From NCBI GenBank assembly GCA_902768125.1, contig CACXKA010000020.1, positions 1 to 43,960 of the forward strand: DNA of 43,960 nucleotides. The letters are read 5' to 3'. The position numbers were made by a program, and so were the translations under genes. Source of the DNA: an uncultured Bacteroidales bacterium (GTDB taxonomy: Bacteria; Bacteroidota; Bacteroidia; Bacteroidales; Bacteroidaceae). Of the stretch, positions 37,227 through 43,886 are shown piece by piece (position 1 is the stretch's first letter; each line of letters opens with the position of its first letter). The notes beneath the pieces are model-generated. The model was not told the origin of the DNA and ran no database searches. It saw only the letters and a list, made by a program, of their open reading frames with translations.

Positions 37227-37258
37227 AAGAGCCTGTGCGATTGCATGGGCTCTTCTTA
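37227..37258 (+). terminator. Hairpin after mnmA
   Basis: AAGAGCC pairs with GGCTCTT and is extended by TGTGC/GCATG with two wobble pairs, just after the mnmA stop codon. Only a weak T run follows. Confidence 0.65.
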
Positions 37259-37322
37259 ACTATCCCAGTCGTAATGGAACTTCTGAATGACGAAAAAGAA
37301 GATGCCCTGTTTCACTCCTATT

Positions 37323-37495
37323 AGGGGACAAGGGGACAAGGGGACAAGGGGACAGCTATTTTCTGCACCCCCTCCTTTTGAGGATATATATTGATAGTAA
37401 TTAATAATAATATATATTTAATAATAATTAATTATCAAGAAGAAGATGATGGGTGAGGGCAGGGAAAATGCTTGTCCCCTTGTCCCTCTGTCCCC
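37323..37495. repeat. Four aggggaca tandem copies with an inverted partner
   Basis: Four perfect copies of the 8-bp unit aggggaca (37323-37354) are mirrored by tgtcccc-type copies at 37471-37495, where 23 of 25 bases are complementary. The roughly 115 bp between them are AT-rich with taataat runs that also pair loosely, so the whole segment could form one long stem. The rest of the 338-bp gap between mnmA and the gene at 37558 shows no gene. Confidence 0.75.
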
Positions 37496-37530
37496 ATCAT
37501 AAACACACCCCACGCTTATCTTCCAGCAGA

Positions 37531-37554
37531 TGCCGCTTATTGCTCAATAAGGCA
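37531..37554. repeat. Isolated CTTATTG/CAATAAG hairpin
   Basis: TGCC-CTTATTG pairs with CAATAAGGCA with one bulged G and a two-base loop. It lies 4 bp beyond the stop of the minus-strand gene at 37558. The arms resemble the last block of the palindrome array near 19615. No T run follows, so a terminator role is doubtful. Confidence 0.6.
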
Positions 37555-37557
37555 GGG

Positions 37558-37932
37558 TTATTTGGGATCGTAATCTGTTTCTCCCGTTCCGTTCAGCCAA
37601 TTACTCAGGTTCACTTTGTTCAGGTTGGTGCCAAAACGGTTATTGTACCATTCTGCATCAATTGGAGGCAACAGCACCTCTGCTTCCATCGCTGCGCGTT
37701 GGGGCATCAAGGCAGGGTACAGCTTCTCCTCATCGGTGTAGTCCTCCGGCTTCGTCTCTTTCTTCTCGTGGCAATAGTTGTTCTGATTCTGGATGGTGTT
37801 CACGTGTTGCGCTCCCGATGCCACATACACCAGATTGATGTTGCATTCACGCTGATCTCGCTCCGTCTGTTGCAATTGTCGTAGCAGACGGCTGAAGAAG
37901 TCAAAGGCTTCCTCCTCTTTCTCAATATTCAT
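37558..37932 (-). CDS. Small hypothetical protein
   Basis: A 124-residue acidic, Gln/Asn-rich soluble protein. The N-terminus is helical (IEKEEEAFDFFSRLLRQLQQTE), followed by a stretch VYVASGAQHVNTIQNQNNY. A similar YVA/IQ-QN pattern occurs in uncharacterised proteins of Bacteroides and Prevotella, but I cannot name a family and the call is weak. No signal peptide or membrane segment. It lies directly downstream of the structured RNA (T run at 37968-37974, 36 bp before the ATG), so it may be expressed by read-through of that terminator. Confidence 0.5.
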   Translation of the reverse strand: MNIEKEEEAFDFFSRLLRQLQQTERDQRECNINLVYVASGAQHVNTIQNQNNYCHEKKETKPEDYTDEEKLYPALMPQRAAMEAEVLLPPIDAEWYNNRFGTNLNKVNLSNWLNGTGETDYDPK

Positions 37933-37967
37933 ATTTTATGAAAAATAGGTTTGAATAAAAGATTGAT

Positions 37968-38171
37968 AAAAAAACGGAGAGCGTGGACTTGTTACTTTGG
38001 CACACACCAACCCTATCGGGTTTAGCAGGACCCACGTACAGATGTTATGCCAAAAGCCCACGCCTCCTTTATGGTATGCGTGAGCCGACATGACATTCTT
38101 TCCTGTACGTTTCGCCTGATGAACTGCTAATTCGATAGGGCTGTTACAGAAAGCTGTCAAAGCTCAATCTT
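37968..38171 (-). ncRNA. Structured non-coding RNA, 6S-like / Bacteroidales-1-like
   Basis: A transcript of about 200 nt is bounded by a near-perfect promoter (38177-38208) and a run of seven T on the minus strand. It can fold into one long rod. Pairs, in plus-strand coordinates: CCCTATCG 38011-38018 with 38133-38140; TTAGCA 38022-38027 with 38125-38130; CGTACAG 38035-38041 with 38103-38109; further paired segments toward an apical GCTCACGC/GCGTGGGC stem. An asymmetric bubble (7 and about 14 nt) interrupts the rod. Length, rod shape, bubble and own promoter are those of 6S RNA, which binds RNA polymerase; the Bacteroidales-1 motif has been proposed as its Bacteroidales form. A 74-codon frame inside it is not coding. 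Confidence 0.6.
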
Positions 38172-38176
38172 GGGTA

Positions 38177-38208
38177 CAAAGGTAATGAGATTTCCCTATA
38201 CCCCCAAA
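38177..38208 (-). promoter_or_regulatory. Promoter of the structured RNA
   Basis: TTTG (38205-38208), a 20-bp spacer and TACCTTTG (38177-38184) on the minus strand. The segment from here to about 38250 is repeated at 43787-43860. Confidence 0.82.
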
Positions 38209-38250
38209 TATATTCTTGTTTTTTTATGGACTCATATTGATTCTGTTGGT
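38177..38250. repeat. 74-bp promoter-bearing direct repeat, copy 1
   Basis: Shares 45 of 48 bases over 38203-38250 with 43813-43860, and the same -7 box at the same 19-bp distance. The intervening bases are less conserved. Confidence 0.85.
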
Positions 38251-38300
38251 TCTTGAGTTTGTTTATTTTGCTATTTTCTTTTTTGGGGAGGCTGAAACAC

Positions 38301-38714
38301 TTAAAACATTGGTACAATAACACGCTGCAAGAGTTTTTGAAGCAGCGTTACCCACAAAGGAGATAAAAAGAAAGGTATGAGAACTGTATATAAAGTGTAT
38401 TTGTAGCGTTTTTCTTTTTTTAATCGTATAGTGACATATATCATGGATATGATTATGCCAGTGATTGATATATAGCTGTATTGTTTGGCATCCTGTTCTG
38501 TAAGTCCAGATCCGCTGGCTACATATATACAATAGAATAAGAACACATTGGGTCTTAACAAAATAAAGGTGAATAGTACAAATATTGGAATGTATCCATT
38601 GTCACGCCACTTATCGAATATTTTTCACTTGGTTGGTGGAATTTGAAAAAATCCAAATAATAAATTGTAAAGAATAATGTATGTAGAAAAGCCTTTATTA
38701 ATCGCATGTAAAAG
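38301..38714 (-). pseudogene. Remnant of a membrane protein gene
   Basis: One reading frame reads as plausible membrane protein for about 135 codons but has no ATG start and an in-frame TGA at 38626-38628, with another TGA just upstream at 38715-38717. Hydrophobic segments include YIILYNLLFGFF, IPIFVLFTFILL and YISITGIIISMIYVTI, separated by charged loops (KIFDKWRDNGY, RLKKEKRYK). Both stops would be Trp if a single base differed (TGG). The DNA is clearly more AT-rich than its neighbours. It looks like a decayed, possibly transferred gene. The family is unknown, and a chance open frame is not excluded. Confidence 0.4.
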
Positions 38715-38739
38715 TCAGTATGATTTTTGTTTTAGTTTA

Positions 38740-39599
38740 TTATTCCAATCGGATTGGGAGTGTCCATGATGGCGATTTTATCTTCCCATTGATGTAGTAG
38801 CAGGGGAGGAACTGATTGGCGAGAATATAATTGGCGAGTTTCTCCTTGATTTCCTTTTCCACCGCTTTGTTGTGTGGGGCATTTTCATCGCTGGGGAAGG
38901 TCACTTCCACATCAGAAGGCATCATCATAAGACCGAAGTTGCAATACTTGACTTGGGTAAGGATGCGCCTTCTCTCTTTTGGATAGCGTTTGTGCAGTTG
39001 CTTGCCGAGGTCGTCGATGAACTTCACGAGCTCCCTCTGGTCATCCATATTCCCTTTGATGATCAACTTGTTCTCTACCCGTTTGACAGAAACGACCTTG
39101 CCTCGCTTCACAGCAATGAAGTCCTCATGCTCGTAGTAGCGGGTGAAACCCATGTGTTCATAAAAGACTTGCTTGCCTGAAACCACTCGCAGGGTGTCGC
39201 TGAACCAAGTGGCTGCCACACGTCCATTCTTGCAGTATTTGCGAAGTGCTGGAATGTCCTTGGCGTAGAGTTTTTCCCCACTGTCAGGCACGATGTAGTC
39301 GAGATAGAGCATGTCGTTTTCGATGCACCAATGCCCCTGATACCCTCGCCAAAGGGATGTTATTGACGGTTCATCTTCAAATTTCCTGCCCAAGTTATCA
39401 AACTCGTGGCACTGGAAGAGGGGCAAGGTTAGCATCTCGTACTTTTGCCCTTTCCAAATGATGCGTTCACCTTCCTGCCCTGTGTTAGCATCTCGTACTT
39501 TTGCCCTTTCCAAATGATGCGTTCACCTTCCTGCCCTGTGGCAGAGGCAGTCGAAAGAAATGTGATCCATGTGAGGATGATCAAACAGATTTTATTCAT
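38740..39599 (-). pseudogene. Exported protein gene split by a 56-bp tandem duplication
   Basis: The original gene starts at ATG 39599 with a signal peptide of about 20 residues (MNKICLIILTWITFLSTASA), followed by TGQEGERIIWKGQKYEML. A perfect 56-bp duplication (39428-39483 and 39484-39539) then shifts the frame, so translation from 39599 runs into a TAA inside the second-read copy. The rest of the protein (about 250 residues, from IIWKGQKYEML to TLPIRLE) is intact in another frame and can only be read from a weak TTG near 39513, without the signal peptide. I do not recognise the family. It lies 13 bp after the BlaR1-like gene and is probably part of that operon. Loss of one copy would restore it. 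Confidence 0.8.
39428..39539. repeat. Perfect 56-bp tandem duplication
   Basis: Two identical, directly adjacent 56-bp copies. The length is not a multiple of three, so the duplication causes a frameshift in the gene that contains it. Confidence 0.95.
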
Positions 39600-39612
39600 A
39601 GTTGACAATTGA

Positions 39613-41952
39613 TTATTGGAGTCTGAAAGTGAAAGGCATGGTATATTTCATGCGTACATATTCTTTCTTGCCATTCGTTTCATGGATGGCTGGTTGCCAT
39701 TTGGGCATAGATTGGAGGATGTTGATCACCACATTCTCGAAGGCAGCCTTTCTCTTGTTGATGAAGGTTTCGTATTCCTCCTCCGTCACATGGAGAGAGA
39801 GTGCTGTCTCCTTGGTGTTGATATTGTTGCGAATCACAGAGAAATGTTGCAGACTTCCATCTTTTTCCACCACGAAGCTGACCATCAAGCGACCTTCAAA
39901 ACCATATTTCCTGTAGATGGGGTCAGGGTAATGCAGATGCGATTGCATATAGTGCATGAGGGCGCTTTCTCCTCCCTCAAATCTTGCTAGGCTGACATTG
40001 GGGTCGAGATAGATGCTGTCGCTGCTGGACACAGAGATGTCCGCACGGGTTGGCTTCGTGTCAAACTTGCTGGTGGCAAGGGGATGTGACTGGTGCAGGC
40101 AAGCATGAAGTATGGAGAGAAGATTATCATAGAGTAATTCTTTGCCTATGGTTTGGCGTGTCCAAAATTGGAAATTCCCTTTTTCTGTTTGATAATAAAA
40201 GTAGTTGTCGCCTATCCATTCGGGTTCGTAGATACGATTGCCGATGCGGATTTGTTTCTTCCCCACGTGGGAACAGTCTTGCACAGAGCCAGTATAGCCA
40301 CGTCTCGCCATATTGATGTCATTCACAAAACTGAACCTCAGCACTCGATAGCCTCGCACCACCATTCCGGTCATGTCGAGCTGTGTCTTAAAAGCTCCTT
40401 TTCCGTCCTTCCATGCCTGCAACTCAGCTTCGTTCTTTTCGCTCATCCACCAAATGCCAGCATAGGGGTCATTGCTATCGAATTCCTTCGTGTCTCTCAG
40501 CAGGCTGAATATCTCTTCAGCTGATTTGGAGAACTTGTCTCGTTCGTACTTCTCCACCACCCAACCATGATCGGGGAACAAGGCGTGATCTTTATACACG
40601 CTCCACCACCTGAGTTTGAACTCCCTGCCGTTACTGTCGTAAATCTGTGAACCATGCCCATCCTCTTCTTGGGGAACTCTCCCTGTGTAGTCGAAGACGT
40701 TGGCATCGTTGATGTTCAGGTGGAATTGAACATCTTTGGAATTGCTGCCATTGACCCAGAAGGAGAAAGTGGCGTCCTCTTCACAAATCTTGTACTGGTC
40801 GAAGGGTGCATCCATTTCAATGCCGTTACGACCTGTGATTTTGGTCAATCGGTAGATGCCACGAGGGTCTTGCGCCCAGTCGTTGTCATCGAAGGATTGG
40901 GTGCTGGCATTCTCTTTTGAGGTGGCAAAGGTGGGAGAGAACGAATCCATCTCGTCAGACACCTTGGTCTCAATCGTCTCCATCACATTGGGCTTGGCGA
41001 ATGCCACCAGAGCGATGGCACCAAGAGGAATCAGGTACAATGCTTTCATCCATGCGTATCTGCCAGATTTGTTCATGAACATCATAGTTAATCTTCTTTT
41101 AATGGGGTTTTGTTCAAAATTGTTGGCTATCTCGTAGGGGGTGGGGTCGGTTGCCCTGTCAATCAGCAGCAACTGGTAGGTGTGGGCATCGAATCCTGCC
41201 TGCATCACAGCTTGGTCAGCTTGATACTCGTGTACATCACGCAGGTCTCGCCTGAGCATCCATGTGAAAGGCAACCACCAAAGCATATTGGCGGTGAAAT
41301 CAGCCAACAGGTTATCCCATGAATGGCGAAGTTGCACATGTGCCAGTTCGTGGGCAATGATGGCATCTGTGATATTGGCATTGCCTTTGATGTCGTCCTC
41401 TCGAATGATGATGGTGCTGAACCACGAGAACGGCGTGCGGATGGACGGATGGCTTTTTAGACGGACACCCTTAGGAAGCCCGTCTTTGTCGATTCGTTGG
41501 CTCTTTCTGATTACACGATAGATGGCACCAACGGACAGCAGATATTGTGACCAGAAATAGACCAAGCCCAGGAGGTAGAGCAGGATGAGCCAACGAACGG
41601 GGCTCAGATGCAGGGTGCGGACAGGTGTCTCCCTTTCCGACTGCTTCTTTTTGAAGAAAGAGATATGGGTGCTCGGTTCTGTTCCCTCTGCATCTTCCTC
41701 TGGCTGATATTGAATCACAATTTCATCGGCAATGTTTGTCTCGATGTCGCTCATCCCCTTCGATACGATGGTTTCCTTTTTCGTGTGGATTATACAGAAT
41801 GGTAGCACCATGCTGGTCAGCAAGATGCCCAACAGCACCATGCGGTTGAAACGATGAAACGTCTCTTTCCGCAGGAACAGGCCATAGAGCGAATACAGCA
41901 ACGTGAGGCTGATAGCCCATTTAAGAATGTAAATGAATAGGGATGCCATCAT
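39613..41952 (-). CDS. BlaR1/M56-type sensor metallopeptidase with TonB-like C-terminus
   Basis: A 779-residue membrane protein. The N-terminal part has helices at about 5-25, 35-55 and 120-140. A zinc metallopeptidase domain of family M56 follows, with HELAHVQLRH at 201-210 and the third ligand in HEYQAD near 242. A further helix lies near 310. The long C-terminal part is extracytoplasmic and ends (about 680-779) in a TonB C-terminal-like domain (HYPDPIYRKYGFEGRLMVSFVVEKDGSL). In BlaR1/MecR1 systems the peptidase, once triggered from outside, leads to cleavage of the BlaI repressor. The penicillin-binding sensor domain is absent here, so the signal is unknown. Overlaps blaI by 4 bp. Confidence 0.88.
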   Translation of the reverse strand: MMASLFIYILKWAISLTLLYSLYGLFLRKETFHRFNRMVLLGILLTSMVLPFCIIHTKKETIVSKGMSDIETNIADEIVIQYQPEEDAEGTEPSTHISFFKKKQSERETPVRTLHLSPVRWLILLYLLGLVYFWSQYLLSVGAIYRVIRKSQRIDKDGLPKGVRLKSHPSIRTPFSWFSTIIIREDDIKGNANITDAIIAHELAHVQLRHSWDNLLADFTANMLWWLPFTWMLRRDLRDVHEYQADQAVMQAGFDAHTYQLLLIDRATDPTPYEIANNFEQNPIKRRLTMMFMNKSGRYAWMKALYLIPLGAIALVAFAKPNVMETIETKVSDEMDSFSPTFATSKENASTQSFDDNDWAQDPRGIYRLTKITGRNGIEMDAPFDQYKICEEDATFSFWVNGSNSKDVQFHLNINDANVFDYTGRVPQEEDGHGSQIYDSNGREFKLRWWSVYKDHALFPDHGWVVEKYERDKFSKSAEEIFSLLRDTKEFDSNDPYAGIWWMSEKNEAELQAWKDGKGAFKTQLDMTGMVVRGYRVLRFSFVNDINMARRGYTGSVQDCSHVGKKQIRIGNRIYEPEWIGDNYFYYQTEKGNFQFWTRQTIGKELLYDNLLSILHACLHQSHPLATSKFDTKPTRADISVSSSDSIYLDPNVSLARFEGGESALMHYMQSHLHYPDPIYRKYGFEGRLMVSFVVEKDGSLQHFSVIRNNINTKETALSLHVTEEEYETFINKRKAAFENVVINILQSMPKWQPAIHETNGKKEYVRMKYTMPFTFRLQ

Positions 41953-42305
41953 TTTTCTTCCAGTTTTTTCAAGAAATCTAAAAGTTCACTCCTGCTGACC
42001 TTCTCTTCCTGCACCAATGCCGACACCACATTCATGTAGGAATTGTCGAAGTATCGGTTCACGAAATTGGAGAACTTGCTCCGTCCATAGTCTTCCTGAG
42101 CAATGGCGGCAGAGTAGATGTAACCACGTCCCTTTGCCTCGTGAATGAGATACCCTTTCCTTTCCAACGACTGAAACATCGTGGCAATCGTGTTGATGTG
42201 TGGCTTGGGCTCTTCATACTCTGCCACCACATCTTTGGGAGCGCATGGGCCAATCTTCCAGATCATCTCCATCACCTCCTCTTCTTTTCCTGTTAGTTTC
42301 TCCAT
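41949..42305 (-). CDS. BlaI/MecI-family transcriptional repressor
   Basis: A 118-residue repressor with a winged-helix DNA-binding domain (about 1-75: LTGKEEEVMEMIWKIG, then PHINTIATMFQSLERKGYL) and a C-terminal dimerisation helix region. It would repress its own operon with the BlaR1-like gene. Two matching operator-like dyads lie on either side of the promoter (42312-42327 and 42383-42398). The stop overlaps the next start by 4 bp (ATGA), so the two are coupled. Confidence 0.93.
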   Translation of the reverse strand: MEKLTGKEEEVMEMIWKIGPCAPKDVVAEYEEPKPHINTIATMFQSLERKGYLIHEAKGRGYIYSAAIAQEDYGRSKFSNFVNRYFDNSYMNVVSALVQEEKVSRSELLDFLKKLEEK

Positions 42306-42311
42306 CTTTTC

Positions 42312-42327
42312 AACTATTTATTTAGTT
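42312..42327. promoter_or_regulatory. Operator-like dyad, promoter-proximal
   Basis: AACTA-N6-TAGTT (aactatttatttagtt), close to the expected transcription start of the BlaI operon, where a bound repressor would block polymerase. Confidence 0.7.
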
Positions 42328-42335
42328 CGATGCTG

Positions 42336-42366
42336 CAAAGTAATGCCTTTCAGATGACATAAACAA
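42336..42366 (-). promoter_or_regulatory. Promoter of the BlaI/BlaR1 operon
   Basis: TTGT (42363-42366), a 19-bp spacer and TTACTTTG (42336-42343, one mismatch to TAnnTTTG) on the minus strand. It is framed by two identical-type dyads. Confidence 0.6.
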
Positions 42367-42382
42367 GGAAATAACACTATTT

Positions 42383-42398
42383 AACTATATTTTTAGTT
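42383..42398. promoter_or_regulatory. Operator-like dyad, upstream
   Basis: AACTA-N6-TAGTT (aactatatttttagtt), the second copy of the dyad, about 17 bp upstream of the -33 element. Confidence 0.7.
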
Positions 42399-42468
42399 CA
42401 TCATATCTTCAGCTCTCTAATGATATCATGCGCAAGGTGGTGAAAACAAGGAAGGTGAGTAGCTGAAT

Positions 42469-42523
42469 AAAAGAATCCTCTGCAATGCCCTTGGGGTGTT
42501 GCGAGGATTCTTATTATTTTTTA
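42469..42523. terminator. Strong hairpin with T/A runs
   Basis: AAGAATCCTC pairs with GAGGATTCTT, extended by GCAA/TTGC and CCC/GGG, then a T-rich tail on the plus strand and TTTTATT on the minus strand. It probably ends the minus-strand transcript of the toxin-antitoxin region. On the plus strand only a 12-codon frame (42428-42466) precedes it. The remaining DNA to 42655 has an inverted repeat ttttaagga/tccttaaaa (42571-42606) and no gene. Confidence 0.8.
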
Positions 42524-42655
42524 GTTGGGGGTGTGCGTGTGGCGGCAAAAACAAGGCAAGAAGGAACAGGTTTTAAGGACGAGGAAAACACAATTAATCC
42601 TTAAAATCCTTTCAATCCGTGTTCGAAAATATGTTCTTACAACTAGATACAATGT

Positions 42656-43168
42656 CTATCGCATCCAACCTTCCACTCGATACACTTTCTCCAAGAGTTT
42701 CTTTTCCTCTTTGGTCTTAGCGTCCTTGAACCACACCTCGATGCGTGCAGCATAGTAATCACCCCAAACACCTTCATAGATGAAGAATCTCTGCTGATCA
42801 ACGATTTTGGAGAAGGATTTCGTCGGTTTGATTTCCACTCGGCTTTCCTTACGGATTCTTTTCTCTGAAAGCGGAAGGTTTTTTGTCACTTCAAAACATT
42901 TTAGATAAATCTCTCCTGCTGGCAGCGGACCATAAGAGAAATCATACGAATAGATTCCTCCCTGAGAGTCGTTCCAGATGTTCAGGTAAGTGTTGGGGTC
43001 ATGAATGTCAACAGGCGATACGAGTGAATCGAGGTCTTTTGGCCATTCATTATCGAATGAATCTACCTCAACGATGAATTTATCTAAAGGCAAGTTATAC
43101 TCAAGCCCTTCAGGGATGGGGTGATTCTTGCCAAATGGATCAGTGTCTGGAGCAAAGAGAACAGACAA
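42656..43168 (-). CDS. Hypothetical protein, possibly 5'-truncated
   Basis: I do not recognise this protein. It is acidic with aromatic-rich beta segments (GGIYSYDFSYGPLPAGEIYLKCFEV, GVWGDYYAARIEVWFKD) and a Lys/Glu-rich end. The only start in frame is TTG 43168, but the same frame stays protein-like upstream to a TAA at 43235-43237 (reading RQFDILSIIDIERIDKNGAIF) without any ATG. It therefore overlaps the end of the MazF-like gene by about 20 bp and seems to have lost its beginning, which may have held a signal peptide. It is either a 5'-truncated gene or uses a rare start. Confidence 0.5.
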   Translation of the reverse strand: MSVLFAPDTDPFGKNHPIPEGLEYNLPLDKFIVEVDSFDNEWPKDLDSLVSPVDIHDPNTYLNIWNDSQGGIYSYDFSYGPLPAGEIYLKCFEVTKNLPLSEKRIRKESRVEIKPTKSFSKIVDQQRFFIYEGVWGDYYAARIEVWFKDAKTKEEKKLLEKVYRVEGWMR

Positions 43169-43212
43169 GAAAATAGCCCCATTCTTGTCTATCCGCTCAA
43201 TGTCAATGATAC

Positions 43213-43554
43213 TTAGAATATCGAACTGACGATCTTATCTACAATCTCATTGAAATATTTCTCCTTGATGCTGCCGAGCCGACGCTGTACATCACGCTCG
43301 ATGTAGCCCGTAATAATCTGACATTTGACAAGGCTGGGCTTTGAGAACTCGAAACCTACCACCATGTCATCAGTCAGTGGATAGGAATATTGAGGGTTAA
43401 GCCAATCATTCGAGGTGATGAGCACGAGGTAGCACATACCATCCTCATCTTCCTGCAATTGGTCGTTGGACACAATGATTGCAGGATGAGGCTTGAAGGT
43501 GCCGTCGGGAAAGAGAAAGCTGACCTCAACAATGTCTCTCTGATGGTATTTCAT
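43213..43554 (-). CDS. MazF/PemK-like toxin
   Basis: A 113-residue protein of the MazF/PemK-like family. The N-terminal RDIVEVSFLFPDG and the core HPAIIVSNDQ, then YLVLITSND, are the family pattern of small beta-barrel mRNA interferases. VKCQIITGYIERDVQRRLGSIKE corresponds to the last strand and helix. If active it would cut single-stranded mRNA in the cytoplasm and be held inactive by the upstream antitoxin. Its ATG overlaps the antitoxin stop (ATGA), supporting coupled translation. Confidence 0.82.
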   Translation of the reverse strand: MKYHQRDIVEVSFLFPDGTFKPHPAIIVSNDQLQEDEDGMCYLVLITSNDWLNPQYSYPLTDDMVVGFEFSKPSLVKCQIITGYIERDVQRRLGSIKEKYFNEIVDKIVSSIF

Positions 43555-43754
43555 AAGTAACGGGCTATGACGTGAGACATTGATTTACGAGAGTGCTCGA
43601 GGGCTGCATCTCTGAGTTGACGATGCGCCTCCACCTCTTCGGACGTTGGCTCTTGAGAATTGACCTGATAGAAAAGACCCGTTGCAAGCAATGCAGCAAG
43701 TTTACGCCTTGCCAATGCATTGTTCTTGTTGTACTCTAATGTTACCGTGCACAT
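43551..43754 (-). CDS. Small antitoxin-like protein
   Basis: A 67-residue protein starting at ATG 43754 (MCTVTLEYNKNNALARRKLAALLATGLF), then a Glu/Gln-rich segment and a basic end. An upstream in-frame start at 43817 would lie before the promoter -7 box (43787-43794) and was rejected. The pattern of a short beta strand, a helix and an acidic tail directly in front of a MazF-like gene is that of an antitoxin. It would bind the toxin and perhaps the operon promoter. Confidence 0.7.
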   Translation of the reverse strand: MCTVTLEYNKNNALARRKLAALLATGLFYQVNSQEPTSEEVEAHRQLRDAALEHSRKSMSHVIARYL

Positions 43755-43786
43755 AATCAAATTCCTTTCTTTATTCTTTTCAACTG

Positions 43787-43818
43787 CAAAGATAATCTTA
43801 TTCCTCCATACACCCAAA
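43787..43818 (-). promoter_or_regulatory. Promoter of the toxin-antitoxin operon
   Basis: TTTG (43815-43818), a 20-bp spacer and TATCTTTG (43787-43794) on the minus strand, inside the repeated segment. Confidence 0.78.
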
Positions 43819-43860
43819 TATATTCTTGTTTTTTTATGGACTCATGGTGATTCTATTGGT
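43787..43860. repeat. 74-bp promoter-bearing direct repeat, copy 2
   Basis: The second copy of the segment at 38177-38250, with the same layout of -7 box, spacer and TTTG. It lies between the toxin-antitoxin operon and the partial gene at the window edge. Confidence 0.85.
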
Positions 43861-43886
43861 ATTTTCATTGTTGGTTATTCTTTTAT

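Noticed and set aside
37323-37354. Integron or attachment site
   Set aside because: No integrase, recombinase or typical attC core is present. The segment is a plain tandem repeat with an inverted partner.
37936-38160. 74-codon minus-strand frame
   Set aside because: It coincides with the paired structure of the 6S-like RNA and begins just inside the transcript. The sequence is better explained by RNA folding.
42428-42466. 12-codon plus-strand frame in front of a strong terminator
   Set aside because: It could be the tail of a lost gene, but it is too short to support and the terminator is explained by the opposite strand.
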